Shown here piece by piece: positions 6,804 to 15,287 of a DNA stretch of 64,000 nucleotides. Every line of letters starts with the position of its first letter. Position 1 is the first letter of the stretch. The notes under the pieces were generated by a model that worked only from the letters and a program-made list of their open reading frames with translations, had not been told where the DNA came from and ran no database searches. Both the position numbers and the translations under genes were made by a program. Source of the DNA: Occultella kanbiaonis (GTDB lineage: Bacteria > Actinomycetota > Actinomycetes > Actinomycetales > Beutenbergiaceae); NCBI RefSeq assembly GCF_009708215.1, contig NZ_CP046175.1, positions 5,146,001 through 5,210,000 of the forward strand, given 5' to 3'.

Positions 6804-9524
6804 TCACGGCGCGGTCACCTCGAGGACGCCGTGCGCGCCGCGTTCGGCATCGCTCATCACGTGGTTGACGACCGGGTAGCGCCCGGCCTCGGGCATCACG
6901 AGCTCCACGAACCCGCCCTGTGCGGCGCCGAGCGCGAGGGTCTGCGCGCCGCCCCCGGTGGCCTCGCCGGAGGTCAGCAGGTAGGCGCCCTCGGCGAACA
7001 CCGTGTCGAACTGGCCGCCGACGACGTGGAACGAGGTGCCCCGGTTCGGCCCGGCCGCGAGCACCCAGATCCGCACCCGCTCCCCCGCGACGGCCTCGAG
7101 TGGCGCGAAGTCGTAGGCGTTCGCGTACCCGTTGAAGACCACCAGGTCCGCCTCCCCCGCCGCGACCTTGGCGGTATCGACCTCGCCCCCCTGTTCGCCC
7201 AGGTAGTACTCGGACTGGATCAGTACGTACTCGCGGTCGACCGGCGCCAGGCCCGGCGGGTCGATGATCACCGCCCCGAACATGCCGTTCGCGATGTGGG
7301 CGCTCATCGGCATCGTGGCGCAGTGGTACATCCAGATCCCTGACCGGGTGGCCGTGAACGTGTAGGTGAGCGACTCCCCGGGCGCGATCGTGCGCATCGG
7401 CTCGTCCGGCGCCAGCGCCCCGGCGTGGAAGTCGATCGAGTGCCCGATGGTGCCGTCGTTGACCAACGTGATCACGAACGTGTCCCCGATCCGGCCGTGC
7501 AGGGTGGGGCCGGGCGCCGTTCCGTTGAACGTCCAGAGCGTCTGGGTGACCCCGGGCGCGACCTCCCTCTCGGCCTCGCCGACCGTGAACGTGTACTCGT
7601 GCGTGGTACCCGCCGGGATCGAGGGGACGACGGCGTCCGGCGCCTCCCAGCCCGGCCCGGGGGTCGCGCCAGGGTCGAGGTCTGCGGCGGCACCGGCGCC
7701 GGTGCCGCCGGCCGGGTCGTGGCCGTCGTGCTCCGCCGCACCGCCGGCGTCGCCCTCACCCGTCGCGGCCCCCGCGTCCGTGCCGCCACCGGTCACCTGG
7801 ATGGCGAGCACCATGCCCATCTGGCGGTGCCCGATCACCGAGCACCAGGCGTCGAGGGACCGGCCCACCACGCCGACGTCGATCGTGGCGGACTCCCCGG
7901 GGGCGAGCCGCCCCGAGCTCATGCCGTTGTCGAGCACCAGGTCGTGCACCTGGGTCGCGTCGGTGTTGTGCACCTCGAGCACGAGCCGGTTCCCTGCTGG
8001 CACCTCGATCGCATCCGGCGTGAACCGCATGTCCGCGGCCTCGACCACGACGGTGGTGCTCTGCCCGGTCCCCGCCGCCCCGGCGCCTGCTCCCGCGCCC
8101 GCGCCGACCGCCGCCGGGTCCGCGGCGACTGCCGCTGCGACGGCGAGGGCGAGGGCGGCCAGACCGGCCACGGCCTGGCTCCGATACCGGTGTGGCACCG
8201 GTGCGACCGGACCGGTCGTGGGCGGGGTCCGCCCGGCCGAGCGCGCCCGGCGGTTCATCACCGCGGCGGCCACGAGCAGGGGCAGGAAGGACCCGAGCCC
8301 GATCAGAACCGCGAACGACGCCGCGACGAGCACAAGCGAGGGCACCGGTGCCACGCCGAGCACGAGGCCCGCGTTGGCGACCGCGACCCGCCACCCGGCG
8401 CCGCGCTCGATCGTGGTCATGGTCGCGCGCAGGACCGCCGGCCCACCGCCGAGCACCACCGGTGCCAGGTACGTCATCGCGCCGATGAGCACCTGGGCGG
8501 CGAACCCGGCCGCGAACGGGACCGTCACCGCGCCGACGGCGTCCGCCAGCTCGGCCCAGTCCGGGGTACGCGCCACGATGACGATCAGCTGCACGAGGCC
8601 GAACACCAGCCAGCAGATCCCGGCCAGCACGGACAGGGTGGGCATCGCCGTCGGCGGTTTCGTGCGCGCCACCCGGAGCATCGGGGTCCCGATCCAGGCG
8701 ATCCCGACCAGGTAGCCGACCAGCCCGGCCAGCACCAGGATCCTGGAACCGGCGGCCGCGCCGACCGCGATCGCCACGACCGAGCCCGCCAGGATCCACA
8801 GCGCGCGCCGGGAGGCGGCCTCGCCGTCGGGGTCGATGCGGGTGCGCAGCATGGTCGGCCAGAGCGTGACGAGCGTCCCGAGCACGGTGAGGCCGACGAA
8901 GCCGAGCAGGTTCACGGCCACGTGCGCCACCTGCAGGCGCGCCTGCCACTCGTCGGCCGGGCCGCGGGCCATGAGGACGCCCAGGCCGGCACCGACAGGC
9001 AAGAGCCAGGACGCCACGACGTAGTAGCGGATCGTGGCGGCGAACCGGGAGGAGAGGGCACGCCGGGCCCGCAGCGCCAGGGCCGTCCCGTGCGCGGCCA
9101 TCGCGGCGCCCACCATGATCGCGCCGGCGAGCACCAGGAGCCAGATCCCGGCGACCACCCCGGCCACGGTTGCGATCACACCGACGTTGAGGGCGACGGC
9201 GCGCACCGTCTGCCAGCGCCGGGACGCCGGCCGCCGGCGTAGCAGTGCGTCCGTGAAGTGGGTGCTCCACACCCCGATGGCGTTCGTCACGGCGCCGAGC
9301 AGGAGCAGGTGCACGAGCAGCCAGCGCTGCTCGGGGATCCACCGGTGCGCGATGGCGACGACCACGACGGCGAGCAGCCAGAACGCGACCGGCGCGTTCG
9401 CGCGCAGGTGGTGGCGGGAGCGGTCCGGCATCGGCGGGAGCGGCGGGCGGCCGCCGCGTCCGTCCTCGGCCGTCGTGGGGCCGTCCGGAGCGGCCGGGTC
9501 CCTGGGTCCGGTTCGGGACCGCAT
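6804..9524 (-). CDS. membrane-anchored multicopper oxidase, nitrite-reductase-like
   Basis: A 906-residue fusion. Residues about 30-450 form some 11-12 membrane helices. A cupredoxin follows (about 480-570) with a type 1 copper set (VHDL, then WCSVIGHRQMGM), and then a two-domain NirK-like multicopper oxidase (about 620-906). Copper ligands visible in the last part are His695 and His700 (HSIDFH), His734-Cys735, His743, Met748 and His833, with Asp698 in the place of the NirK catalytic Asp. The usual NirK second catalytic His appears to be replaced by Phe (DFAPL near 806), so nitrite reduction is doubtful; it may be an oxidase for copper or another electron donor. It follows its probable regulator with a 3-base gap. 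Confidence 0.88.
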   Translation of the reverse strand: MRSRTGPRDPAAPDGPTTAEDGRGGRPPLPPMPDRSRHHLRANAPVAFWLLAVVVVAIAHRWIPEQRWLLVHLLLLGAVTNAIGVWSTHFTDALLRRRPASRRWQTVRAVALNVGVIATVAGVVAGIWLLVLAGAIMVGAAMAAHGTALALRARRALSSRFAATIRYYVVASWLLPVGAGLGVLMARGPADEWQARLQVAHVAVNLLGFVGLTVLGTLVTLWPTMLRTRIDPDGEAASRRALWILAGSVVAIAVGAAAGSRILVLAGLVGYLVGIAWIGTPMLRVARTKPPTAMPTLSVLAGICWLVFGLVQLIVIVARTPDWAELADAVGAVTVPFAAGFAAQVLIGAMTYLAPVVLGGGPAVLRATMTTIERGAGWRVAVANAGLVLGVAPVPSLVLVAASFAVLIGLGSFLPLLVAAAVMNRRARSAGRTPPTTGPVAPVPHRYRSQAVAGLAALALAVAAAVAADPAAVGAGAGAGAGAAGTGQSTTVVVEAADMRFTPDAIEVPAGNRLVLEVHNTDATQVHDLVLDNGMSSGRLAPGESATIDVGVVGRSLDAWCSVIGHRQMGMVLAIQVTGGGTDAGAATGEGDAGGAAEHDGHDPAGGTGAGAAADLDPGATPGPGWEAPDAVVPSIPAGTTHEYTFTVGEAEREVAPGVTQTLWTFNGTAPGPTLHGRIGDTFVITLVNDGTIGHSIDFHAGALAPDEPMRTIAPGESLTYTFTATRSGIWMYHCATMPMSAHIANGMFGAVIIDPPGLAPVDREYVLIQSEYYLGEQGGEVDTAKVAAGEADLVVFNGYANAYDFAPLEAVAGERVRIWVLAAGPNRGTSFHVVGGQFDTVFAEGAYLLTSGEATGGGAQTLALGAAQGGFVELVMPEAGRYPVVNHVMSDAERGAHGVLEVTAP

Positions 9525-9527
9525 CGC

Positions 9528-10337
9528 TCAGGCCTTGGATTCGGGCACGCGCGCAGGCACCTGCTCGGGCAGGTGGAGCACACACGCCCCCCGCTCGGCG
9601 AACGGCACGAGGCGCACTCCGACCGGGTCCGCACCGGACTCCTCCAGGAACCCCTGGACCATGCCCAGGTGCACGCCGCAGACCACGTGCTCGTGTCGGT
9701 GGGCGGCCTCCAGGAGTGGGCACCGGCGCAGCCGGACCACGTCCGAGCCGTGCTCCGGGTCGGGGTCGAAGCCGAGCCCGTCCAGGGTGTCGAGCACCTC
9801 GTCGTAGGCGTCCCCGGAGCCGACGTCCGGGGAGTCGGCGGGACCGGAGCCGATGCGCCTCGAGCCGGCGGGATCGAGAGCCAGGGACCGGCGGGCGGAC
9901 GCCTGACGAGCGGCCGATCGGCGGGCCAGGTCCTGACCCCAGTATCGGCCGGCCGTGATCCCGGCCTCACGTGGATCCTCACTGGTCCGGGCGACCTGGG
10001 CGGCGAGCGCGGTCGCCAGGCCGACGTACTCCTGGGTCGCCATCGGCGCATCCGGCTCGGTGGCGGCGTACAGCCAGGCCGGCCGGCCCCTCCCCTTCGC
10101 CGCGGCCCGGGTGCGCGTGACCAGTCCGGCCTCGATGAGGGCGTCGAGGTGCTCCCGCACGGTGTTCTGGTGCTGGTGCAGTGCCTGGGCGAGGGCGCCG
10201 ACGGTGCACGGGGCGGACTGCTGCGCCAGCAGGTCCAGCACGGCCCCGCGAGCCGCGCTCATCGGCGTGTGCACCGACGCCGGTGGCAGCACCGGCCGCG
10301 GTCCAAGGTCCGACGGGCGACCTCGATTAATTATCAC
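9528..10337 (-). CDS. HTH regulator with Cys-rich sensor domain (SufR/ArsR-like)
   Basis: A 269-residue transcription regulator. Residues about 30-90 form a winged helix-turn-helix (QHQNTVREHLDALIEAGLV). The C-terminal part has three cysteines, Cys206-x13-Cys220-x31-Cys252, similar to the iron-sulfur-binding half of SufR-type regulators; cluster binding is inferred, not shown. It is co-transcribed with the multicopper oxidase and divergent from the DUF2249 gene, so it probably senses oxygen, nitric oxide or metal and controls both. The GTG start at 10337 lies inside a palindrome; an ATG at 10262 is an alternative start (244 residues). Neither has a clear ribosome site. Confidence 0.75.
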   Translation of the reverse strand: MIINRGRPSDLGPRPVLPPASVHTPMSAARGAVLDLLAQQSAPCTVGALAQALHQHQNTVREHLDALIEAGLVTRTRAAAKGRGRPAWLYAATEPDAPMATQEYVGLATALAAQVARTSEDPREAGITAGRYWGQDLARRSAARQASARRSLALDPAGSRRIGSGPADSPDVGSGDAYDEVLDTLDGLGFDPDPEHGSDVVRLRRCPLLEAAHRHEHVVCGVHLGMVQGFLEESGADPVGVRLVPFAERGACVLHLPEQVPARVPESKA

Positions 10338-10354
10338 GGAATGCAGTGTAATAA
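10331..10354. promoter_or_regulatory. imperfect palindrome between divergent regulator and DUF2249 genes
   Basis: A 24-base AT-rich imperfect palindrome with TTATCAC on the left and GTGTAATAA on the right of an 8-base centre. It is the only AT-rich patch between the HTH regulator (leftward) and the DUF2249 gene (rightward). Its place suggests an operator for the regulator that controls both directions. Confidence 0.45.
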
Positions 10355-10390
10355 AGTTTGGACGCCACGCACACCATTCCGGAGGACGTC

Positions 10391-11137
10391 ATGACCACGC
10401 TCGTTGTCGCCAGCACCCAGGCCGATGCCACCGCCGTCGAGGAGCTCCGCGCCCGCCACACGGAACTCGGGGCCGCGCTGCGGGCGCGCACCGATGCCCT
10501 GTTCGCCGCCGCTGCCGGCGGCTCCGTCGCGGCCCAGGCCGCCCGGCGCGAGGTGCAGGAGTTCACGGCCGCCGCAGTGCTGCCGCATCTGACCCGGCTG
10601 GCCGCCGACACCCTCGCGCAGGCCCGTGAGCATGGCGGGACCCGACTCCTGGCGCAGAGCCTCGCGGGCCAGCAGGCGGGCATCGTCGGCGCGGCCCAGT
10701 CGCTCGCCGACGCGCCCGACCCGATCGCCGGCGTCGCTGCGGCCGGCGCCCTGACCGCGCTCACCACCGCCCACCTCGCCGACGTCGACGACCACCTGCT
10801 GCCGGCCCTGGCGGCCCTGCCGGGCGTATCGCTCGCCGACCTCGCTGCGACTCTGCCCACCCTCGGCGACGCGGGCCACGGCCACGCCTGCGGATGCGGC
10901 GGCACCGAGGCGGCGGAACCAGAACTGGATGCCCGGACCGTGCCGCACGCGATCCGGCACGCAACCGTCTTCGGGGCGCTTGATGCGGTGCGGCCCGGAG
11001 CGTCGATGATCCTCGTCGCACCCCATGACCCGCTGCCATTGCTGGCCCAGTTGGAGCAGCGCCGGCCCGGCGCGTTCGACGTGACATACGTCGAGCGGGG
11101 CCCGCAGGCCTGGCGGCTGCGGTTCAGCCGGAACTGA
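10391..11137 (+). CDS. hemerythrin-like/DUF2249 domain protein
   Basis: A 248-residue protein. The N-terminal 150 residues are helical with histidines spaced like a degenerate hemerythrin HHE bundle (His23, His66, His128, His135). A short His/Cys loop (HGHACGCGG, 163-171) links to a C-terminal DUF2249 domain (about 178-246, ending WRLRF). DUF2249 proteins are often found near denitrification and nitric-oxide genes; a diiron sensing or repair role is inferred. ATG at 10391 is chosen because GGAGGA precedes it; an in-frame TTG at 10358 has no ribosome site. Confidence 0.75.
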   Translation: MTTLVVASTQADATAVEELRARHTELGAALRARTDALFAAAAGGSVAAQAARREVQEFTAAAVLPHLTRLAADTLAQAREHGGTRLLAQSLAGQQAGIVGAAQSLADAPDPIAGVAAAGALTALTTAHLADVDDHLLPALAALPGVSLADLAATLPTLGDAGHGHACGCGGTEAAEPELDARTVPHAIRHATVFGALDAVRPGASMILVAPHDPLPLLAQLEQRRPGAFDVTYVERGPQAWRLRFSRN

Positions 11138-11273
11138 GCGATTCCGCGGCGCATCGCCAGGGGGCGTCACCGGCGAAACGGCGCGTCGAGCCCGGCGCTG
11201 CGTCACTGATTCACGTGACGGGTCGGTGGCGCAGCGGCACGTCCGGCCTGGCGTCTGCGCCGGGTCCGGACGG

Positions 11274-11279
11274 CATAAT
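11274..11279 (+). promoter_or_regulatory. -10 box for leaderless start of the TNT-domain gene
   Basis: CATAAT lies seven bases before the ATG at 11287, the spacing expected when transcription begins at the start codon. No clear -35 box is seen. Confidence 0.35.
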
Positions 11280-11286
11280 GCCTGGC

Positions 11287-12405
11287 ATGGAACTCGACGC
11301 CGTCTCCGACCTCACGGAGCAGTTGGGTCGGTCGCTGGTCACCGCGGCGAACGTCGAGGCCGGCACCCAGTCCTGGCTGAGGTTCGACGTCGAGTGGTCG
11401 CAGGCAGGCACGCAGCACAGCGGTCGCGCGTACCTGACCGACACCGGGCACGCGGCCCCACGACCCGTGCGGGTGCCGGACGCCGCCGTCGGAGCTCTGG
11501 CCGCGCTGCGCGCGCACATGAGCGCACCCGGCAGGGGCGCGTGGCTGTCCGCGACGGCGTCGATGACTCCGCCGGGGTCGCTGGACGTCAGCTACAACTA
11601 CGACCGCCGCCCGTACTGGAACTCGACCACCGGCTCGATGCTCGACGCGCCGGAGGAGCCACCGGTGCCCACCGACGAGAAGTGGCTGGCCGACCTGCGC
11701 CGCCACCCTCGGGAGCGCGACCTGGTGCCGGCCTGGCTGACCCTGGATCACGTGGAGGGTGAGGAGGCGGCCCGGTTGCGTGCCGCGCTGGGCACGATCG
11801 GGCACCCGCAGCGCGGGGTCGTGCTGCCCGGCGACGATCCGAACGCTGCGCTCGAGGGCACGATCGAAGTCATCCGCTACGGCCCTCGCCACTACGGGGT
11901 GCAGATCGAGGACTACGGCCAGCACGAACTCCTGGCCGAGCACTTCACGGAGCGCGACGCCTGCGCGACCGTCTGGGGCTATCTCACCGCGCCGGTCCCG
12001 CAGCCGCTCCAGATCCCGACGGCGGAACTCGCCCAGCGCGCGCAGGCGGCCCAGCGTAGTTACACCGATCTACACGCTCGGCTCATGCAGGCAGGGCCCG
12101 GTGGCATCATCACGAACCTCGCGGCCGGAGTGCCCTACGACCGGATCGGAGTGCTCGACGGCCTCTACTTCTACCCCTGGCGCACGCCCTGGGAGCAGCG
12201 TTCGCTGCCGCCGGCCGCAGCGGGCGAGGGCGCCCAGGAGATCATCCTGATGGCGATGCAGCCGGTCGAGGTGCAGGCCGAGATCGTGCCGCCGTGGTTC
12301 GACCAGCCCGGCGGCGGCATCCGGTTCCACGTGGAGGGCAAGGGCCGCGGGGTACGCGACCTCGTTCGCGCCGGGGTGCTGCGTCAGGTCATCGCGTTCG
12401 GCTGA
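11287..12405 (+). CDS. TNT-domain (NAD glycohydrolase toxin-like) protein with YezG-like N-terminal region
   Basis: A 372-residue protein. The C-terminal 100 residues match the TNT fold of the tuberculosis necrotizing toxin: YDRIG, then PWEQRSLPP near 301-309, then PPWFDQPGGG at 335-344 and a terminal hydrophobic segment. TNT enzymes hydrolyse NAD+. Residues about 20-155 resemble the YezG/DUF600 immunity family (strand-rich, NYDRRPYWN, ending in PRERDLVPAWL), so toxin-like and immunity-like parts seem fused. No signal peptide or export domain is visible. I could not confidently align every TNT active-site residue (the position after the GGG loop is Arg, not Gln). Start ATG 11287 fits a leaderless promoter (CATAAT at 11274-11279). 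Confidence 0.75.
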   Translation: MELDAVSDLTEQLGRSLVTAANVEAGTQSWLRFDVEWSQAGTQHSGRAYLTDTGHAAPRPVRVPDAAVGALAALRAHMSAPGRGAWLSATASMTPPGSLDVSYNYDRRPYWNSTTGSMLDAPEEPPVPTDEKWLADLRRHPRERDLVPAWLTLDHVEGEEAARLRAALGTIGHPQRGVVLPGDDPNAALEGTIEVIRYGPRHYGVQIEDYGQHELLAEHFTERDACATVWGYLTAPVPQPLQIPTAELAQRAQAAQRSYTDLHARLMQAGPGGIITNLAAGVPYDRIGVLDGLYFYPWRTPWEQRSLPPAAAGEGAQEIILMAMQPVEVQAEIVPPWFDQPGGGIRFHVEGKGRGVRDLVRAGVLRQVIAFG

Positions 12406-12415
12406 ACAGGGGCTG

Positions 12416-12444
12416 TGTAACCTTTCGCGACCGGTGTGCGTGTG
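12416..12444 (+). promoter_or_regulatory. ECF-type promoter in front of the SigE-family sigma gene
   Basis: TGTAACC (12416-12422), a 16-base spacer and CGTGTG (12439-12444) fit the AAC-type -35 and CGT-type -10 elements used by ECF sigma factors. It lies 34 bases before the sigma factor start, so autoregulation is likely. Confidence 0.5.
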
Positions 12445-12478
12445 AGTGGGTGTGGACCACATGCGAGACGGAGGTGTC

Positions 12479-13012
12479 ATGGACGGGCCCGAACTCGCCT
12501 TCGCGGACGAGGACCCGGACACCGCGTTCGACGCGTTCGTCCGGGAACGTGGCCCTGCGCTGTACCGGGCCGCCTGGGCCCTCGCCCTCGACCGGGCCGA
12601 CGCCGAGGACCTGACCCAGGAGGCCCTGGCCCGCACCTACCGGCACTGGCGGCGAATCCGGCGTGCGGACACCGACCCGTTCGCGTACGCCCGCCGGATC
12701 CTGGTCAACCTCCGGGTCGATCGCTGGCGCCGGCGCACCCGCGAGTCCGCGACGCTGCGCGAGTACGCGAGCGGTCCGCGACCGGCGGAGGTGGCTTCGG
12801 GCGTCGAGGACCGTGCCGAACTGGCCGGCCTGCTCGAGCGCCTGACCCTGCCCCAGCGTCGCGTCGTGGTGCTGCGATACGTCCTCGACCTCCCCGTTGC
12901 CGTGGTGGCCCGGGAACTGCGGATGAGCGAGAGCAACGTGAAGACGACCTGCTCGCGCGCACTCGCCGTCATGCGTGCCGACCGGACGCCGTCCGACCTG
13001 GAGGACTCATGA
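12479..13012 (+). CDS. SigE-family ECF RNA polymerase sigma factor
   Basis: A 177-residue extracytoplasmic-function sigma factor. Region 2 covers about residues 15-85 (LYRAAWALALDRADAEDLTQEAL, then DPFAYARRILVNLRVDRWRR) and region 4 about residues 115-165 (LPQRRVVVLRYVLDLPV, then MSESNVKTTCSRAL). There is no extra C-terminal domain. The ATG at 12479 has GGAGG four bases upstream. The gene overlaps the next one by four bases (ATGA), a membrane protein that is probably its anti-sigma partner. An ECF-type promoter lies upstream. Confidence 0.93.
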   Translation: MDGPELAFADEDPDTAFDAFVRERGPALYRAAWALALDRADAEDLTQEALARTYRHWRRIRRADTDPFAYARRILVNLRVDRWRRRTRESATLREYASGPRPAEVASGVEDRAELAGLLERLTLPQRRVVVLRYVLDLPVAVVARELRMSESNVKTTCSRALAVMRADRTPSDLEDS

Positions 13013-13614
13013 GGAACGTGGAACAACTCCTGCGTGAGGTGCCCGCAGCACTGCCCGAGCCCGACCTCGACGCTGCGTCGATCCGGGCGCGCGCTCGCCG
13101 GTCGCGGCACCGGAGCGCCCTCGTGGTGAGCACCGCCTGCGCCGTCCTGGTCGCGGGCGCGATCGTCGGGGGGCTTCAGGTCGGCGCCCGAACACCCACG
13201 GTCCTTCCGGGCACGGTGACTCCCTCCACAAGCCCGGGGCCGACAGGCCCTCCGTCAGGCGCCGGCGCACCCCTACCCGTCCTCGTGGTGGAGCCGGAGT
13301 CGGTCCGGTCGGTCATGGAGGCCCAGATCCAGGGTGTGCTGGAGGTGGATGCCGACGGGTGCGTCGGCATCCGGACCGTTGACCTGTTCTCCCTCGCCGC
13401 ATTCCCGTACGGCACGACGATGGGCCGCGACGCCGAGGAGGCCGACGACCTCGTCGTCACCTTCCCGAACGGGACCGAGGTGCTCCTCGGCACCTCGGTC
13501 GTGGGCGGGGGCGGCTGGTACAACGACCCGGCGTTCGCCGACACGCTCCTGCCCGACGACCTGCCCGAGGCGTGCCGCTCGCTGCCCCTGGTCCAGTTCT
13601 CTCTGACGGAGTAG
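13009..13614 (+). CDS. single-pass membrane protein, putative anti-sigma partner
   Basis: A 201-residue protein with a cytoplasmic N-terminus of about 45 residues rich in Arg and acidic residues, one membrane segment (ALVVSTACAVLVAGAIVGGL, about 46-65), a Pro/Thr/Ser linker and an external domain of about 120 residues. No known domain is recognised outside. Four-base overlap with the ECF sigma gene and the topology suggest it holds the sigma factor at the membrane until a signal is sensed; this is inference from context. Confidence 0.7.
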   Translation: MRNVEQLLREVPAALPEPDLDAASIRARARRSRHRSALVVSTACAVLVAGAIVGGLQVGARTPTVLPGTVTPSTSPGPTGPPSGAGAPLPVLVVEPESVRSVMEAQIQGVLEVDADGCVGIRTVDLFSLAAFPYGTTMGRDAEEADDLVVTFPNGTEVLLGTSVVGGGGWYNDPAFADTLLPDDLPEACRSLPLVQFSLTE

Positions 13615-13663
13615 GCACCATCCGGCGTCGACATGGCGGAACCTGCTCGCCTACCGTCGAGGA

Positions 13664-14236
13664 ATGACCCACGATTTCGCCACCAAACCCGTCCTGACCG
13701 GGGATCTGGTCACCCTCCGCCCGTTCGAGGAGGCGGACCTGCCCGCGATCGCCGCCGTCCTGAACGACCCCGTTGTGGGCCGGCTGACGATGAGCTACAC
13801 CAGCACCGCCGAGCTCGAGGCCGACAACACCGGGGTCGAGGACGTGCGGGAGTTCTACCTCCGTAACACCACCGCGACCGACCGCCTCGACCTGGCGATC
13901 GTGGACAACGCGAGCGGCGCCGTCGTCGGCGAGGCGGTTCTCAACGACTACGACCCGAACGCGTCCTCGTGCAACTTCCGGATCCTGATCGGCCCGGCGG
14001 GCCGCGGCCGCGGGCTGGGCACCGAGGCAACCCGGCTGATCACCGACCATGGGCTCGACGTGATCGGCCTGCACCGGATCGGCCTCGACGTGTTCTCGTT
14101 CAACCCGGCCGGCCGGCGGGCCTACGAGAAGGCGGGGTTCGTGTTCGAGGGCACCAAGCGGGACGCCGCCGTCTTCGACGGCGAGCGCATCGACGAGCAC
14201 TTCATGTCCCGCCTCGCCACCGACCCTCGCCCGTAG
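13664..14236 (+). CDS. GNAT family N-acetyltransferase (RimJ/RimL type)
   Basis: A 190-residue acetyltransferase of the RimJ/RimL type. It opens with LVTLRPFEEADLPAI, has the acetyl-CoA loop GPAGRGRGLGTEATRLI, and shows the typical HRIGLDVFSFNPAGRRAYEKAGF segment. Such enzymes acetylate protein N-termini or small molecules such as antibiotics; the substrate here is unknown. It stands alone, 49 bases after the sigma/anti-sigma pair. Confidence 0.9.
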   Translation: MTHDFATKPVLTGDLVTLRPFEEADLPAIAAVLNDPVVGRLTMSYTSTAELEADNTGVEDVREFYLRNTTATDRLDLAIVDNASGAVVGEAVLNDYDPNASSCNFRILIGPAGRGRGLGTEATRLITDHGLDVIGLHRIGLDVFSFNPAGRRAYEKAGFVFEGTKRDAAVFDGERIDEHFMSRLATDPRP

Positions 14237-14319
14237 TCCGCCCGCGCCCACCGCACGGGCAGAACGGCCCATCGCGAGGGCGACCACCGCCGTCGGGCAT
14301 CTTCTAGGCTCAGCCCTAG

Positions 14320-15198
14320 ATGTCTACCGCCCGACCCAACCCACCGCGCCGCAAGCGGCCCGTCACGCGGGCCCGCAAGCGGGTGAGCCGGACCATCGGC
14401 ACCGTCGTGACCACGATCGGCGTGCTGTCGACGGCCGTCACCTGCGGGGTCGGCGAGGTTTACTCCGGCGGGATCCAGGCGGTCGACGTGGGGCTCGGGG
14501 TCTTCCTCGTGGTGATGCTCCTCACCTGGGCGGTCGGCGCGGTCTGGGCGTCCGTGGTGCTGATCGGGCAGGCGGCCGTGCGGATCCCGCGCCGACGGCG
14601 GCTGCGGGCGTGGGCCAAGGGTGCGGGTTGGGCGTGGTTCGCCAAGGGCAAGCAGATCCCCGCGCAGCAGGCGTCCGCGGCGAGCGTGTGCCAACCGGTC
14701 CGGGACCTGAACTCCGACAAGCGCGCCAGGTTCTCCGAGCTGCTGACGGGGCACTACCGCGGCCGGATGGGGCTGTCCTTCCATTTCGAGCGGGGCAGCG
14801 GGTACCTGCTCGAGGTGGAGCAGGTCATCGCGCGACGGCTGCGGAACGTGCTGCCGCCGGTGAGCCTGATCGACCGCGCCGAGGACGACGTGTTCACCGG
14901 TCAGCAGGTGCGCTTCGAGTCCGCCACGTTCAACCACCACTGGCGGGTCGACGCCGAGGATCCGCGGTACGCGTCGGCGTTCACGCATCCCCGCCTGATG
15001 GAACTGCTCAACCACGCCGACGACTCCGTCACCGAGATCCACGTGCGTGGGGACTTTCTGGTCTCGCACGCCCCGACGAACCTGACCCCGCAGTTGCTCG
15101 AGACGCACCTGCGGATCCTCGCCGAGATCGACGACGGCGTCCCCGAGTGGGTGTGGCGCGAGTACGCGGGCACCACCAGCGTCCGGAGGCGGACGTGA
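14320..15198 (+). CDS. two-helix membrane protein with DUF3137-like domain
   Basis: A 292-residue protein with a very basic N-terminus, two membrane segments (about residues 27-48 and 58-88) and a soluble C-terminal domain of about 190 residues. The part FNHHWRVDAEDPRYASAFTH followed by LMELL resembles the F-x-V-x-x-x-D-P...ltP-x-f-m-e-l-L pattern of DUF3137 proteins. No function is known. A partial hairpin (about 15236-15268) follows the gene and may terminate it. Confidence 0.65.
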   Translation: MSTARPNPPRRKRPVTRARKRVSRTIGTVVTTIGVLSTAVTCGVGEVYSGGIQAVDVGLGVFLVVMLLTWAVGAVWASVVLIGQAAVRIPRRRRLRAWAKGAGWAWFAKGKQIPAQQASAASVCQPVRDLNSDKRARFSELLTGHYRGRMGLSFHFERGSGYLLEVEQVIARRLRNVLPPVSLIDRAEDDVFTGQQVRFESATFNHHWRVDAEDPRYASAFTHPRLMELLNHADDSVTEIHVRGDFLVSHAPTNLTPQLLETHLRILAEIDDGVPEWVWREYAGTTSVRRRT

Positions 15199-15287
15199 CT
15201 CGTCACTGCCCGGTGCGCCATGCGCCGCTGCCGGCAGACACCCACACCCGGTTCGGGGTGGCGGTGTCCGCGCCGTATGCTCGAACG

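Noticed and set aside
6804..9524. Calling the multicopper oxidase a nitrite reductase (nirK)
   Set aside because: The copper sites fit but the second catalytic His appears to be Phe, so the more general name is safer.
10358..10390. TTG start 33 bases upstream for the DUF2249 gene
   Set aside because: No ribosome site there, whereas GGAGGA precedes the ATG at 10391.
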